Of a DNA stretch of 64,000 nucleotides, positions 8,193-17,173 are shown one piece after another (the stretch's first letter is position 1; every line of letters starts with the position of its first letter). The position numbers and the translations under genes are program-made. Source of the DNA: Comamonas thiooxydans (GTDB taxonomy: Bacteria; Pseudomonadota; Gammaproteobacteria; Burkholderiales; Burkholderiaceae_C). Location: NCBI RefSeq assembly GCF_000964545.1, contig NZ_BBVD01000003.1, forward strand, positions 124,001 through 188,000, read 5' to 3'. Below the pieces are notes generated by a model. The model worked only from the letters and a program-made list of their open reading frames with translations, ran no database searches and was not told the origin of the DNA.

Positions 8193-8936
8193 ATGTACAA
8201 GCTCGTTCTGATCCGCCACGGTGAATCCACCTGGAACCTTGAAAACCGCTTCACCGGCTGGACCGATGTGGATCTGACTGCCACCGGCGTCGAACAGGCC
8301 AAGAAGGCCGGCCAACTGCTCAAGGCAGAAGGCTATGACTTCGATGTGGCCTATACCAGCGTGCTCAAGCGCGCCATCCGTACCCTGTGGCATGTGCAGG
8401 ATGAAATGGACCGCACCTGGCTACCCGTGGTGCATAGCTGGCGCCTCAACGAACGCCACTACGGCGGTCTGCAGGGTCTGAACAAGGCCGATATGGCCAA
8501 GCAGTACGGCGACGAACAAGTGCTGGTCTGGCGCCGCAGCTACGACGTGCCGCCTCCCGCCCTGGAAGCCACCGACCCGCGCAGCGAACGCAGCGATGTG
8601 CGCTACGCCAAGCTGCAGCCCGAGCAGATCCCGCTGACCGAGTGCCTCAAGGACACGGTGGCCCGCGTTGTGCCGTTCTGGGACGAGTCCATCGCACCCG
8701 CCATCAAGGCCGGCAAACGGGTGGTTGTGGCCGCACACGGCAACTCCATCCGCGCCCTGATCAAGTATCTGGACAACATCGCCGACGACCAGATCGTGGG
8801 CGTGAACGTGCCCAACGGCATTCCTCTGGTCTATGAGCTGGACGCCGACCTCAAGCCCATCCGCCACTACTACCTGGGCGACGCCGAAGCCGCAGCCAAG
8901 GCTGCAGCGGCAGTTGCAGCCCAGGGCAAGGCCTGA
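8193..8936 (+). CDS. gpmA: 2,3-bisphosphoglycerate-dependent phosphoglycerate mutase
   Basis: GpmA interconverts 3- and 2-phosphoglycerate in glycolysis and gluconeogenesis. The 247-aa protein starts MYKLVLIRHGESTWN, with the phosphohistidine in RHG. It continues with NRFTGWTDVDL, the acid-base ERHYGGLQGLNKA segment, and VVVAAHGNSIRALIKYLD with the second histidine. The ATG at 8193 has GAGAGAA upstream; a 14-codon upstream extension is not family-like. The downstream gap to the ctp gene contains a 10-bp inverted repeat. Confidence 0.97.
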   Translation: MYKLVLIRHGESTWNLENRFTGWTDVDLTATGVEQAKKAGQLLKAEGYDFDVAYTSVLKRAIRTLWHVQDEMDRTWLPVVHSWRLNERHYGGLQGLNKADMAKQYGDEQVLVWRRSYDVPPPALEATDPRSERSDVRYAKLQPEQIPLTECLKDTVARVVPFWDESIAPAIKAGKRVVVAAHGNSIRALIKYLDNIADDQIVGVNVPNGIPLVYELDADLKPIRHYYLGDAEAAAKAAAAVAAQGKA

Positions 8937-8954
8937 GAGAGACCTCTTCACCGT

Positions 8955-8988
8955 TCCTGTTCAGGCCGCTTGCGCAGTCTGAACAGGA
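8955..8988. promoter_or_regulatory. Inverted repeat between gpmA and ctp
   Basis: TCCTGTTCAG (8955-8964) and CTGAACAGGA (8979-8988) are perfect complements around a 14-base loop. There is no T run, so a classical terminator is unlikely. An mRNA 3' stabiliser for gpmA or an operator for the next gene are both possible. Confidence 0.4.
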
Positions 8989-9068
8989 CTGACACGGCAA
9001 AAGGCCTGTGGAACCTCATGGGCCTTCCGCCGTCCAAGGTGTATATTGCGAATGGTTTAAGGGGTGCT

Positions 9069-10580
9069 ATGGGTCAAAAAATCAAAATTGCAGGCTGGAT
9101 CTCTGTGGGCGTGGTCGCCGGTGCGTTGACCACCGTATCCCTGCAGACGCTGGCTCGCGGGGGTGTGACGCCTCTGCCACTTGAAGAAATCCAGCAGTTG
9201 TCGGCCGTCTTCGGCCTGATCAAGACCGATTACGTGGAGCAGGTCAGCGACAAGAAGCTGATCACCGACGCCATCTCCGGCATGGTCTCCAGCCTGGACC
9301 CTCACTCCCAGTACTTCGACAAGAAAACCTACAAAGAATTCAAGGAAGGCACTTCCGGCAAGTTCGTGGGCGTCGGCATCGAGATCACCATGGAAGACGG
9401 GCTGATCAAGATCGTCTCCCCCATCGAAGGCTCGCCCGCTTTCCGTGCGGGTCTCAAGACCGGCGACCTGATCACCAAGATCGACGACACGGCCGTCAAG
9501 GGCCTGACGCTCAATGACGCTGTCAAGCGCATGCGTGGCGAGCCGAATACCAAGGTGCGCCTGAACATCCTGCGAAAGGATGAAAGCCGCAGCTTCCCCG
9601 TCACCATCACCCGTGAAGAAATCAAGACCCAATCGGTCAAGGGCAAGGTGATCGAACCTGGCTACGCCTGGATTCGCCTGAGCCAGTTCCAGGAACGCAC
9701 CGTCGATGACTTTGTCCGCAAGGTCGAGGAAATCTACAAGCAGGAACCCAATCTCAAGGGCCTGGTGCTGGACCTGCGCAACGACCCCGGCGGTTTGCTG
9801 GATGCGGCCGTAGCCATCTCTGCGGCCTTCCTGCCACCCGATGTGCCCGTGGTTTCGACCAACGGCCAGTTGGCCGAAAGCAAGGCCGTCTACAAGGCTT
9901 CGCCCGAGTTCTACGCCCAGCGCGGTTTTGGCGACCCCTTGCAACGCCTGCCTGCAGCACTGAAAAAGCTGCCTCTGGTGGTGCTGGTCAATGAAGGCTC
10001 GGCCTCGGCCAGCGAAATCGTGGCCGGAGCTCTGCAAGATCACAAACGCGCCACCGTCATGGGCAGTCAGTCCTTTGGCAAGGGGTCGGTGCAAACCGTG
10101 CGCCCTCTGGGGCCCGATACGGCTCTCAAGCTGACGACGGCGCGCTACTACACGCCTAGCGGAAAATCCATTCAGGCCAAGGGCATCGTGCCCGATGTGA
10201 TGGTGGACGAGACTGCAGACGGCGATTTGTTTGCGGCACTGAGCATGCGTGAAGCAGACCTTGAAAAGCATTTGTCCAGCGGACAGGGTGCGGAGGTCAA
10301 GAACGATTCGCTTGAAAAGGCCCGCGAGGAAGCTCGCAAACGCCTGGAAGAGGAAGCCAAGAAGCCAGCCGCCGAACGCCGCCTGCCGGAATTCGGGTCT
10401 GAAAAGGACTTTCAGCTGCAACAGGCACTGAACAAGCTCAAAGGCCAACCTGTCAAGGTCAGCAAAACCCTGACGGAGCGCAAAATCGAAGAGAAGCCCG
10501 GAGACGCGACGGCCGCGGACAAAAAGCCCGCTGACAAGAAAGCGCCCGAAAAAGGCGACTCCGACAAGAGCAAAAAATAA
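9069..10580 (+). CDS. Carboxyl-terminal processing protease, S41 family
   Basis: A 503-aa periplasmic protease with an N-terminal signal-anchor (IAGWISVGVVAGALTTVSL). A PDZ domain spans roughly residues 90-165 (GVGIEITMEDGLIKIVSPIEGSPAFRAG). The S41 catalytic part has the serine in NEGSASASEIVAGAL and the general-base lysine in GSQSFGKGSVQTV. The tail after residue 410 is Lys/Glu/Ala-rich and probably disordered. CtpA-type enzymes trim or degrade envelope proteins from the C-terminus. I start at ATG 9069 (AAGGGG upstream); the frame is open from 8970. Two hairpins follow the stop. Confidence 0.93.
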   Translation: MGQKIKIAGWISVGVVAGALTTVSLQTLARGGVTPLPLEEIQQLSAVFGLIKTDYVEQVSDKKLITDAISGMVSSLDPHSQYFDKKTYKEFKEGTSGKFVGVGIEITMEDGLIKIVSPIEGSPAFRAGLKTGDLITKIDDTAVKGLTLNDAVKRMRGEPNTKVRLNILRKDESRSFPVTITREEIKTQSVKGKVIEPGYAWIRLSQFQERTVDDFVRKVEEIYKQEPNLKGLVLDLRNDPGGLLDAAVAISAAFLPPDVPVVSTNGQLAESKAVYKASPEFYAQRGFGDPLQRLPAALKKLPLVVLVNEGSASASEIVAGALQDHKRATVMGSQSFGKGSVQTVRPLGPDTALKLTTARYYTPSGKSIQAKGIVPDVMVDETADGDLFAALSMREADLEKHLSSGQGAEVKNDSLEKAREEARKRLEEEAKKPAAERRLPEFGSEKDFQLQQALNKLKGQPVKVSKTLTERKIEEKPGDATAADKKPADKKAPEKGDSDKSKK

Positions 10581-10584
10581 GCAC

Positions 10585-10632
10585 CGGGTTATGGAACCCG
10601 CTCAAAATCAGCCGGGCTTGCCCGGCTTTTTT
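10585..10632 (+). terminator. Double-hairpin terminator after the ctp protease
   Basis: CGGGTT-atgg-AACCCG (10585-10600) is followed by AGCCGGGC-ttg-CCCGGCT and a run of six T (10610-10632). The second hairpin has the classic rho-independent form. Confidence 0.85.
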
Positions 10633-10655
10633 CTTGGAACCATGGAAGCAAACCG

Positions 10656-11423
10656 ATGAATGACGATCAATTGCTACGCTATTCCCGTCACATCATGCTC
10701 GACGAGATCGGCATCGAAGGCCAGGAGCGCATTCTGGCGGCGCATGCAGTGATCATTGGAGCTGGCGGCTTGGGCTCGCCTGCCGCACTCTATCTGGGCT
10801 CGGCAGGTGTGGGGCGCATCACCATCGTCGACAACGACGTCGTGGACATGACCAATCTGCAGCGCCAGATTGCCCACACGACCGAGCGCATAGGCATGCC
10901 CAAGGTGGAATCGATCCGCACTGCCGTACATGCCATCAATCCCGGGATCGAAGTTCGCTGCATCCAGCAGCGTGCAACCGAGACCCTGCTCGATGAACTG
11001 CTGCCCGAGGCAAGCATCGTGCTCGACTGCACCGACAACTACAAGACCCGCCAGACCATCAATGCGGCTTGCGTACGCCACGGCGTACCCCTGGTCGAAG
11101 GAGCTGCCATCCGTGTCGATGGCCAGTTGATGGTCATTGATCCACGCAACCCCGACAGCCCATGCTATGCATGCGTCTTTCCGCCAGAGGCTGAATTCGA
11201 AGAGGTTCAGTGCTCAACCATGGGCGTCTTTGCTCCGCTGGTTGGGCTGATCGGCACCCAGCAAGCTGCAGAAGCACTGAAGCTGATTGTCGGTTTTGGC
11301 CGATCTTCTGTCGGACAACTTCAAATGCTTGATGCACGTTCCATGGAGTGGAGTAGGATGAAAATTGCTAGGGTTAAAACCTGTGATATCTGCGGAACGC
11401 CAAACACAAATTACAAAAAATGA
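10656..11423 (+). CDS. MoeB/ThiF-family adenylyltransferase (E1-like)
   Basis: A 255-aa E1-like enzyme that adenylates the C-terminal glycine of a small sulfur-carrier protein (MoaD or ThiS). The nucleotide loop is GAGGLGSPAALYLGSAGVG (residues 33-51), followed by DNDVVDMTNLQRQI, DCTDNYKTR and the conserved VQCSTMGVFAPLVG. Two CxxC pairs (CYAC, CDIC) bind structural zinc. No thiS, moaD or C-terminal rhodanese domain is present here, so I cannot say whether it serves molybdopterin or thiamine synthesis; moeB is the commoner assignment for this form. Confidence 0.9.
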   Translation: MNDDQLLRYSRHIMLDEIGIEGQERILAAHAVIIGAGGLGSPAALYLGSAGVGRITIVDNDVVDMTNLQRQIAHTTERIGMPKVESIRTAVHAINPGIEVRCIQQRATETLLDELLPEASIVLDCTDNYKTRQTINAACVRHGVPLVEGAAIRVDGQLMVIDPRNPDSPCYACVFPPEAEFEEVQCSTMGVFAPLVGLIGTQQAAEALKLIVGFGRSSVGQLQMLDARSMEWSRMKIARVKTCDICGTPNTNYKK

Positions 11424-11529
11424 CAATACAATGATTTTTTCATGGGCCGTAATTGATTTTCCACATTGAGAATTGAAATGACTCTCGCCGCTTGATCCTT
11501 GGCGTCCACCTCATCAGCTTGCTACCGTC

Positions 11530-11910
11530 GTGAAACTGCGTACCTTTCTTGTTGAAGACAATCCCACGATTCGCGACAACCTGATTGCGACGATGGCGGA
11601 GCTTGCCGATGTGGAAGCGGTGGGGGTGGCAGAGACCGAAGCCGATGCTGTACGCTGGCTCAGCCACAACCCTGACGCCTGGGATCTGGTCATCGTGGAC
11701 CTGTTCTTGCGCGAGGGCAGCGGTCTCGGCATCGTCACAAGCCTTCAACATCGACCACCGCAGAAAAAGCTGCTCGTGTTGAGCAATTACGCGACCGCCG
11801 ATATACGACAGCGCTGCCTTGAACTCAGCGCAGATGCCGTATTTGACAAATCCAACGAAATCGATGCGCTTATAGATTTCTGTATTGATTTAAATACCAG
11901 TAAATCTTGA
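11530..11910 (+). CDS. Stand-alone response-regulator receiver domain
   Basis: A 126-aa protein made of a single CheY-like receiver domain. The acidic pocket is in FLVEDN, the phospho-acceptor Asp57 in DLVIVDLFLREGSG, the Ser/Thr switch in VLSNYAT and the conserved Lys107 in AVFDKS. There is no output domain. The start is GTG at 11530. It is convergent with a NarL-type regulator across a shared bidirectional terminator, and a histidine kinase lies just beyond. A role as phosphate sink or relay for that kinase is inference from position. Confidence 0.88.
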   Translation: MKLRTFLVEDNPTIRDNLIATMAELADVEAVGVAETEADAVRWLSHNPDAWDLVIVDLFLREGSGLGIVTSLQHRPPQKKLLVLSNYATADIRQRCLELSADAVFDKSNEIDALIDFCIDLNTSKS

Positions 11911-11923
11911 AAATAACGCAAAA

Positions 11924-11957
11924 TAAAAAAGGCTTGAATATTTCAAGCCTTTTTTAT
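11924..11957. terminator. Bidirectional terminator between convergent response-regulator genes
   Basis: AAAAAAGGCTTGAA and TTCAAGCCTTTTTT form a perfect stem with a short TAT loop and A/T runs on both ends. It can stop transcription from 11530-11910 (+) and 11969-12601 (-). Confidence 0.9.
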
Positions 11958-11968
11958 TTGAGTCTGCA

Positions 11969-12601
11969 TTAATCGATCAATCGATTTTTCAATGCATAGT
12001 ATGTCAGATCGCTATTTGAGGAAAGGCCCATTTTTTCCATGAGCCTTGTCCGGTAAGTGCTCACTGTTTTCACGCTCAACGAAAGCGATTTGGCAATGTC
12101 TCCAGCCGTCTCGCCGCGCGCAAGCTTCAGGAATACCTGAAACTCACGCTCCGACAATTGCTCGTGTGCCGGAACATCATCCTTGCGGTTGAGTTGCTGG
12201 GCCAGGAGATCGGCCACTGCCGGCGTCAGGTAACGCCTTCCCAGAGCCACGGTACGGATGGCCTCTGCAATATCCTGAGGATCGCACTCCTTGTTGAGAT
12301 ATCCGCTGGCCCCCTGACGAATCAAGTTGATTGCGTAATGCTCCTCAGGGTATCCACTAAGTATCAGGATGCCCATATCAGGTGCTTTGGCTCTGAGCAT
12401 GGCCAAGGCATCTATGCCGCTTTGCCCTGGCATGGACAAGTCCATCAACAGCACGTCAATTTCATGCTCCCGAACCAGGTCAATGGCCTCCCGCCCATTG
12501 CCCGCTTCTCCCACGACCCTCAGATCTACATGTTCCGACAGGAATTGGCGTAATCCCGAGCGAACAATCGCATGGTCATCCACTATGCCTACTTTTATCA
12601 T
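11969..12601 (-). CDS. NarL/FixJ-type two-component response regulator
   Basis: A 210-aa DNA-binding response regulator. The receiver domain (residues 1-120) has VDDH, phospho-acceptor Asp54 in VLLMDLSMPG and Lys104 in GYLNKE. The LuxR-type HTH (about 145-205) contains LSEREFQVFLKLARGE and the recognition segment SLSVKTVSTYRTRLMEKMGL. The ATG at 12601 with AGAGGTG upstream is preferred over a GTG two codons earlier. It is divergent from the CHASE3 histidine kinase, its probable partner. Confidence 0.93.
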   Translation of the reverse strand: MIKVGIVDDHAIVRSGLRQFLSEHVDLRVVGEAGNGREAIDLVREHEIDVLLMDLSMPGQSGIDALAMLRAKAPDMGILILSGYPEEHYAINLIRQGASGYLNKECDPQDIAEAIRTVALGRRYLTPAVADLLAQQLNRKDDVPAHEQLSEREFQVFLKLARGETAGDIAKSLSLSVKTVSTYRTRLMEKMGLSSNSDLTYYALKNRLID

Positions 12602-12734
12602 GAACACCTCTTTTCATGAAACTGCGCTCATCTCCAGGGCGCATCACATTTTAAGACCCGCACTATGATGTCAGTCGTTGACGCTACGGTTATGCAGAAT
12701 ATCAGGTAATTGCCTTGTAGGTGAGAGGATGTAG

Positions 12735-14084
12735 ATGCGTTGGACCAATATCCGCAAAATTGCAGTCAGCCTGACGATCGCAGTCATTGCGGCAGTCTTA
12801 ATGGTAAGCATTAATGAAGCTGGCTATAAGCGTTCGTTGCAGGCTCTGGACACGCTCACCAAGACGCAAGCCACCAGAGCCAAGCTCAATTTGCTGATGC
12901 AGCAAATGCTGGATGCGGAAACCGGCCTGCGCGGCTACCTGCTGACAGGAGAGGAGCGCTATCTCGAGCCCTATAACTCTGCCTCCGCCGCGATCAGCAG
13001 CAGCATGGATGACCTGCGCGGCATCTTCATCATGGACCCCAAGGAGCTGGCAACCTTTACTCCACTGGCCCGCCAGGTCGAGCGCAAGACCAGCGAAATG
13101 GAGCTGAGCCTGCGCCTTTATCGCCAGGGCAACGATGAAGCGTGGCGCTTTGTGATGTTTACCGACGTAGGCATGGAAAACATGGATGCCATACGGGGCC
13201 ACATCAAAACCCTGATGGACAGCATCGATCAGCGCGTCAAGTCCAATCTCGCGGATATCGAACAAACGCTGGGTCTGTCACGCCTGGGAATTGCGACAGT
13301 GACCGCTCTGGGGATTCTGGGCTTCTTCATGTACCTGCGACAGGCCAATGCGCTGCAGCACTCACATCAGCGCGAGCAGGAGATTCAGCGCGATGAACGC
13401 AATCGTCTGGAGGAAGTCGTTCGTGACCGCACAGCGGCCCTCACCGAGCTGGCAACCCATTTGCAGCAGGTACGCGAGGATGAGCGAGCGCACTTGGCAC
13501 GCGAGTTGCACGATGAACTGGGCTCGCTGCTGACCGCCGCGAAACTGGACGTTGCGCGCCTCAAGTCCAAGATCGACACCTCGACACCCGACGTCTCCGA
13601 ACGCATCACCCATCTGATCGAGACGCTCAACAGCGGGATTGCACTCAAACGCCGCATCATTGAAGACCTCCGACCCTCTTCTCTCTCCAACCTGGGCCTG
13701 ACCACCGCGCTGGAAATCCTGACCCGGGAATTCGGTGAACGCAGCAACATCGAGGTGGAATGCAGCCTGGAGCAGGTGGACCTGCCTGAATCCACGCAGC
13801 TGACGGTCTATCGCGTCGTACAGGAGTCGCTCACCAACATCGGGAAATACGCCAGGGCCAGCCATGTCATCGTCACGGTGCATAACTATCCCACCTATGT
13901 GGCCGTGCAGATCCAGGACGATGGCCAAGGCTTCGAGACGGCCAGCATGCGCCCCAACTCCCATGGACTGGCAGGCATGAAACACCGCGTTGAAGCTGTC
14001 GGCGGCAGGCTTACCGTGGCATCCCAGCTCGGCAAGGGAACCACGATCTCGGCAGTCATTCCTTTGACAATGGCAAGCACCTGA
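12735..14084 (+). CDS. CHASE3-domain sensor histidine kinase (HisKA_3 type)
   Basis: A 449-aa membrane kinase: TM helix 1 (residues 8-26), a periplasmic CHASE3 sensor (about 30-175, with DAETGLRGYLLTGEERYLEPY), TM helix 2 (183-200), a coiled coil, a HisKA_3 dimerisation domain with phospho-acceptor His259 (HLARELHDELGSLL) and a HATPase_c domain with DDGQGF and GLAGMKHRVEAVGG. HisKA_3 kinases typically pair with NarL-type regulators, and one lies divergently 133 bp away. The signal sensed by CHASE3 is unknown. Confidence 0.92.
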   Translation: MRWTNIRKIAVSLTIAVIAAVLMVSINEAGYKRSLQALDTLTKTQATRAKLNLLMQQMLDAETGLRGYLLTGEERYLEPYNSASAAISSSMDDLRGIFIMDPKELATFTPLARQVERKTSEMELSLRLYRQGNDEAWRFVMFTDVGMENMDAIRGHIKTLMDSIDQRVKSNLADIEQTLGLSRLGIATVTALGILGFFMYLRQANALQHSHQREQEIQRDERNRLEEVVRDRTAALTELATHLQQVREDERAHLARELHDELGSLLTAAKLDVARLKSKIDTSTPDVSERITHLIETLNSGIALKRRIIEDLRPSSLSNLGLTTALEILTREFGERSNIEVECSLEQVDLPESTQLTVYRVVQESLTNIGKYARASHVIVTVHNYPTYVAVQIQDDGQGFETASMRPNSHGLAGMKHRVEAVGGRLTVASQLGKGTTISAVIPLTMAST

Positions 14085-14242
14085 ACTGGACGCACATGTC
14101 AACGCAGTCCTACATGACTGTCCCTAAATACCCCGACCCTGGTGACAGAAGCTCACCGTCAAGCTTGGGCTGCTCAGTTCTCTACATTCAATACATGGCC
14201 GCACGGCAATGCCTGTCGGCCTGCATTCGATAGGAGAAAACC

Positions 14243-14404
14243 ATGTTGCACTACGCCATTGTCTTTCTGGTGATTGCCTTGATCGCTGCAGTGTTCGGCT
14301 TCGGCGGCATCGCGGCCAGCGCCGTAGGTATCGCCAAGATTCTGTTTTTCGTGTTTCTGGTCATGGCCGTCATCACCTTCCTGATGGGCCTCGTGAAGAA
14401 ATAG
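14243..14404 (+). CDS. DUF1328 (YtjA-like) small membrane protein
   Basis: A 53-aa protein of two hydrophobic helices around a Gly-rich turn (FGFGGIAASAVGIAKILFFVF), the signature of the DUF1328/YtjA family. TAGGAG sits seven bases before the ATG. Members are often induced by envelope or osmotic stress, but the molecular function is not known. It starts a same-strand run with a YqjD-like and a BON-domain gene. Confidence 0.85.
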   Translation: MLHYAIVFLVIALIAAVFGFGGIAASAVGIAKILFFVFLVMAVITFLMGLVKK

Positions 14405-14565
14405 CATTGGTGCCAAATGTGTAGAACTTTGTTCCGGCACATTGCACAAACCACCAGTATTCGCCATGATCGCTCTCAGCTTCTGCCTCCGAAAGGCCGG
14501 GTTACGAAGACTGGCGTTACTTCACGCTGTCACGATAATTTCTAGATTTCAGGGAGTTCCAAACA

Positions 14566-15108
14566 ATGAGCCAAGCCGTAAAAGACGCCAAGGACACGGT
14601 TGAAGATCTCAAGGACGCCGCCAAGGAGCTGGCTGCCGATGCCAAGGAATCGGCAAAGCATGCCGCCCAATCCGCCCAGAATATGGCCCACAAGGTAGCC
14701 GATGCCGCTGAAGATGCAACGGACTCCGGCAAGCAGGCCGCCCAGAAAATGGTGAATGAAGCTCAGGACGTGGCAGAGGACGTCGCCGACAAGGTTCATG
14801 ACGCCGCACGCCGCGCACGGCGCACAGCCTCCGAGGCCATCGACTCCACAGGGCGTCATATACGCAATATCGACGACAGCGAAAACCCGCTGATCGACAA
14901 CCTTGCCAACCGGGCACAGGATCTGGCCGAGCGCAGTATCAACTTTTGGGCCGACAGCTCGCACCGCGCACGCCGTCAGTTCAACACCGCAGCGGATGCG
15001 ACCACCAAGTATGTGTCCGAACAACCCGGACGCTCCGTGCTGATCGCCGCGGCGACCGGGGCGGCTCTGGCGACGGCTTTCTTTCTGGGCCGCTCGCGCA
15101 GGAAGTGA
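14566..15108 (+). CDS. YqjD/ElaB-like membrane-anchored helical protein
   Basis: A 180-aa protein. Residues 1-95 are an amphipathic Ala/Lys/Asp/Glu-rich repeat region (many KDA and AAKE steps, probable coiled coil). The C-terminus, YVSEQPGRSVLIAAATGAAL, then a short hydrophobic helix and GRSRRK, matches the tail of the YqjD/ElaB (DUF883) family, which tethers ribosomes to the membrane in stationary phase in E. coli. The N-terminal half is longer and more LEA-like than in YqjD. GGGAG precedes the ATG. Confidence 0.7.
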   Translation: MSQAVKDAKDTVEDLKDAAKELAADAKESAKHAAQSAQNMAHKVADAAEDATDSGKQAAQKMVNEAQDVAEDVADKVHDAARRARRTASEAIDSTGRHIRNIDDSENPLIDNLANRAQDLAERSINFWADSSHRARRQFNTAADATTKYVSEQPGRSVLIAAATGAALATAFFLGRSRRK

Positions 15109-15177
15109 GCAGGAATTCACTCTGAGCCGTTTTTCGCAAGCGTTCTTTGCGCCTTTTCAAAACCAAGGGAGAACCAT

Positions 15178-15498
15178 ATGAAGAATCTGACTCGCGCTTT
15201 GGCTTTCAGTCTGGTCGCTGCAACGACCGTGCTGGCAACCACAGCCTGTTCGGTGGCTCGTGACCAGCAGACTGTGGGCTCCTATGTGGATGACGCCGGC
15301 ATCACCACTGCAGTGAAGGCCAAGATGGCCGAAGACAAGAATGTCTCTGCAACCGCGATCAGCGTCGAAACCATGAACGGCACCGTGCAGCTGTCGGGCT
15401 TTGCCAAATCCGAAGCAGAAAAGGCCCGTGCCGGCGAAATTGCCCGCACGACCAAGCATGTGCGCGAAGTGCGCAACAGCATCGTGGTCAGACCCTGA
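15178..15498 (+). CDS. BON-domain periplasmic protein, probable lipoprotein
   Basis: A 106-aa protein with a signal peptide ending LATTACS; the cysteine suggests lipidation although the lipobox is imperfect. One BON domain spans residues 38-105 (DDAGITTAVKAKMAEDK to REVRNSIVV). BON proteins such as OsmY bind phospholipid and protect the envelope under osmotic stress. AAGGGAGA lies before the ATG and a strong terminator follows. Confidence 0.87.
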   Translation: MKNLTRALAFSLVAATTVLATTACSVARDQQTVGSYVDDAGITTAVKAKMAEDKNVSATAISVETMNGTVQLSGFAKSEAEKARAGEIARTTKHVREVRNSIVVRP

Positions 15499-15547
15499 TC
15501 TGCCCGCATGATGCAAAGCCCTGTCCGAGGGCTGCACTTCCAGCCCC

Positions 15548-15577
15548 AAAGCCAGCTTTTGAGCTGGCTTTGTTTTT
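15548..15577 (+). terminator. Rho-independent terminator after the BON-domain gene
   Basis: AAAGCCAGC-ttttga-GCTGGCTTT followed by G and six T. It closes the 14243-15498 stress-type gene run. Confidence 0.88.
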
Positions 15578-15618
15578 TCCTACAACCGGGTCGCTGACTT
15601 CGCCATTAAAGTGTCCGC

Positions 15619-16674
15619 ATGCAAGTTTTCAATTGCGAGGCCTGCGGCCACCTGATCTATTTTGAAAGCCTGCAATGCGTGCATTGCGGAGCAAGCCAGG
15701 CATTCCTGCCCGACCAATTGCGCGTCGGCATTCTGCCCCCGGCCGGGGGCCCCGACACACGCTACCGCGCCTGCGCCCACCGACACAACATCAGCCTGTG
15801 CAATTTTGCGATCGAGGCCTCAGACCCGCAGCCGCTTTGCGTTTCCTGCCGACAGACCGAATGGCTGCCGAACGGCAGCGATCCCGCCAATGAGCTGCGC
15901 TGGGCCAAGATCGAGGTCGCCAAGCGCAGGCTGTTCTACACCCTGGCCAGGCTGGGCCTGCTGGACCCTCATGGGCACCGCGTGGCCGAGCCGCGCTTTT
16001 CCCTGCTCGCAGACCTGCCCGGCCAGAATCCCGTCATGACCGGCCATGCCAGCGGCATGATCACGCTCAACGTGGTCGAGGCAGACGACGACGAACGTGC
16101 CAAACGCCGCCAGGCCTTGCACGAGCCCTATCGCACGCTGATAGGACATCTGCGTCACGAATCGGGACATTTCTACTGGGATCAGCTGATAGCCAACAGC
16201 GAGCATCTGGAGCGCTTCAGGGCATTGTTTGGCTATGAGAATCAGGACTATGCCCTGGCTCTGCAGCGCCATTACGGCAAGGACCCTCTGGACAACAGCT
16301 GGCGCGGTCAGTTCATCAGCGCCTATGCCACCTCACACCCCTGGGAGGACTGGGCCGAAACCTGGGCTCACTATCTGCACATGGTGGACTTGCTGGAGAC
16401 CGCAGCCAGCTACGGCACCTGCATTACCGTGCCGGACATACCCAGCACGGGCCAGCAACTCATTCAAAACCCGCTGGGGCCGGTGCCGCCCGATTTTTCG
16501 GTGATGCAATCCCAGTGGGTGCCGCTGACCCTGCTGCACAACAGCCTGAATCGCAGCCTCGGCCATGGCGATGCCTATCCGTTTGCCATTTCCGGCCCGG
16601 CCTGGGACAAGCTGCGCTTTGTCCACGAAACCATCAGCAGCTATCGCAGCAGGGCGACTAGCCAGGGAGGCTGA
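15619..16674 (+). CDS. Putative zinc-binding metallopeptidase with N-terminal zinc ribbons
   Basis: A 351-aa protein. Residues 1-80 carry CxxC pairs (C6/C9, C20/C23, then C52, C61, C74/C77) that look like zinc ribbons. The catalytic-looking motif HESGH is at 180-184 (HLRHESGHFYWDQL), and a downstream acidic segment EDWAETWAHYLHMVD (about 234-248) could supply the third ligand, as in gluzincins. This matches the family usually annotated as putative zinc-binding metallopeptidase. It has no signal peptide, so it is probably cytosolic; substrate unknown. Confidence 0.82.
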   Translation: MQVFNCEACGHLIYFESLQCVHCGASQAFLPDQLRVGILPPAGGPDTRYRACAHRHNISLCNFAIEASDPQPLCVSCRQTEWLPNGSDPANELRWAKIEVAKRRLFYTLARLGLLDPHGHRVAEPRFSLLADLPGQNPVMTGHASGMITLNVVEADDDERAKRRQALHEPYRTLIGHLRHESGHFYWDQLIANSEHLERFRALFGYENQDYALALQRHYGKDPLDNSWRGQFISAYATSHPWEDWAETWAHYLHMVDLLETAASYGTCITVPDIPSTGQQLIQNPLGPVPPDFSVMQSQWVPLTLLHNSLNRSLGHGDAYPFAISGPAWDKLRFVHETISSYRSRATSQGG

Positions 16675-16678
16675 AAGC

Positions 16679-17173
16679 TCAGGCCTTGCGGCCGACCTTG
16701 ACCATCAGGCGCTCATGCACGCCCTTGGAGACAAACTTGTCCACATCGCCATTGAGCGTGGCAATCTCGCGCACAAAGGTGGAGCTGATGAACTGATAGC
16801 GATCGCTGGGCGTGAGGAACACGGTTTCCACCTCGGGCATCAGCGTGCGGTTCATGCCGGCAAGCTGGAACTCATAGTCGAAGTCCGTCACCGCGCGCAG
16901 GCCGCGCACCATGGCCTTGGCGCCGCGCGCGAGCACAAAATGCGCGAGCAGCCCGTCAAAGCTCTCCACCTCCACCTGAGGATAATTGGCACAGGACTCG
17001 CGCACCATGGCAATGCGCTCCTCCAGCGAAAACAGCGTCTTTTTGTGATGGCCTGCCGCCACGGCCACGATGACCTTGCCAAACAGCTGTGCAGCCCGGC
17101 GCACCACATCTTCATGCCCCAGGGTGATCGGGTCAAAGGTTCCGGGGTAAACAGCAATCAGGTCCTGGCTCAT
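16679..17173 (-). CDS. coaD: Phosphopantetheine adenylyltransferase
   Basis: CoaD transfers AMP from ATP to 4'-phosphopantetheine, the penultimate step of coenzyme A synthesis. The 164-aa protein has AVYPGTFDPITLGHEDV (residues 8-24, containing the HxGH-type nucleotidyltransferase motif as TLGH), VRGLRAVTDFDYEFQ and ISSTFVREIA. AGGAGAG precedes the ATG. rsmD lies upstream on the same strand, the common rsmD-coaD order. Confidence 0.97.
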   Translation of the reverse strand: MSQDLIAVYPGTFDPITLGHEDVVRRAAQLFGKVIVAVAAGHHKKTLFSLEERIAMVRESCANYPQVEVESFDGLLAHFVLARGAKAMVRGLRAVTDFDYEFQLAGMNRTLMPEVETVFLTPSDRYQFISSTFVREIATLNGDVDKFVSKGVHERLMVKVGRKA

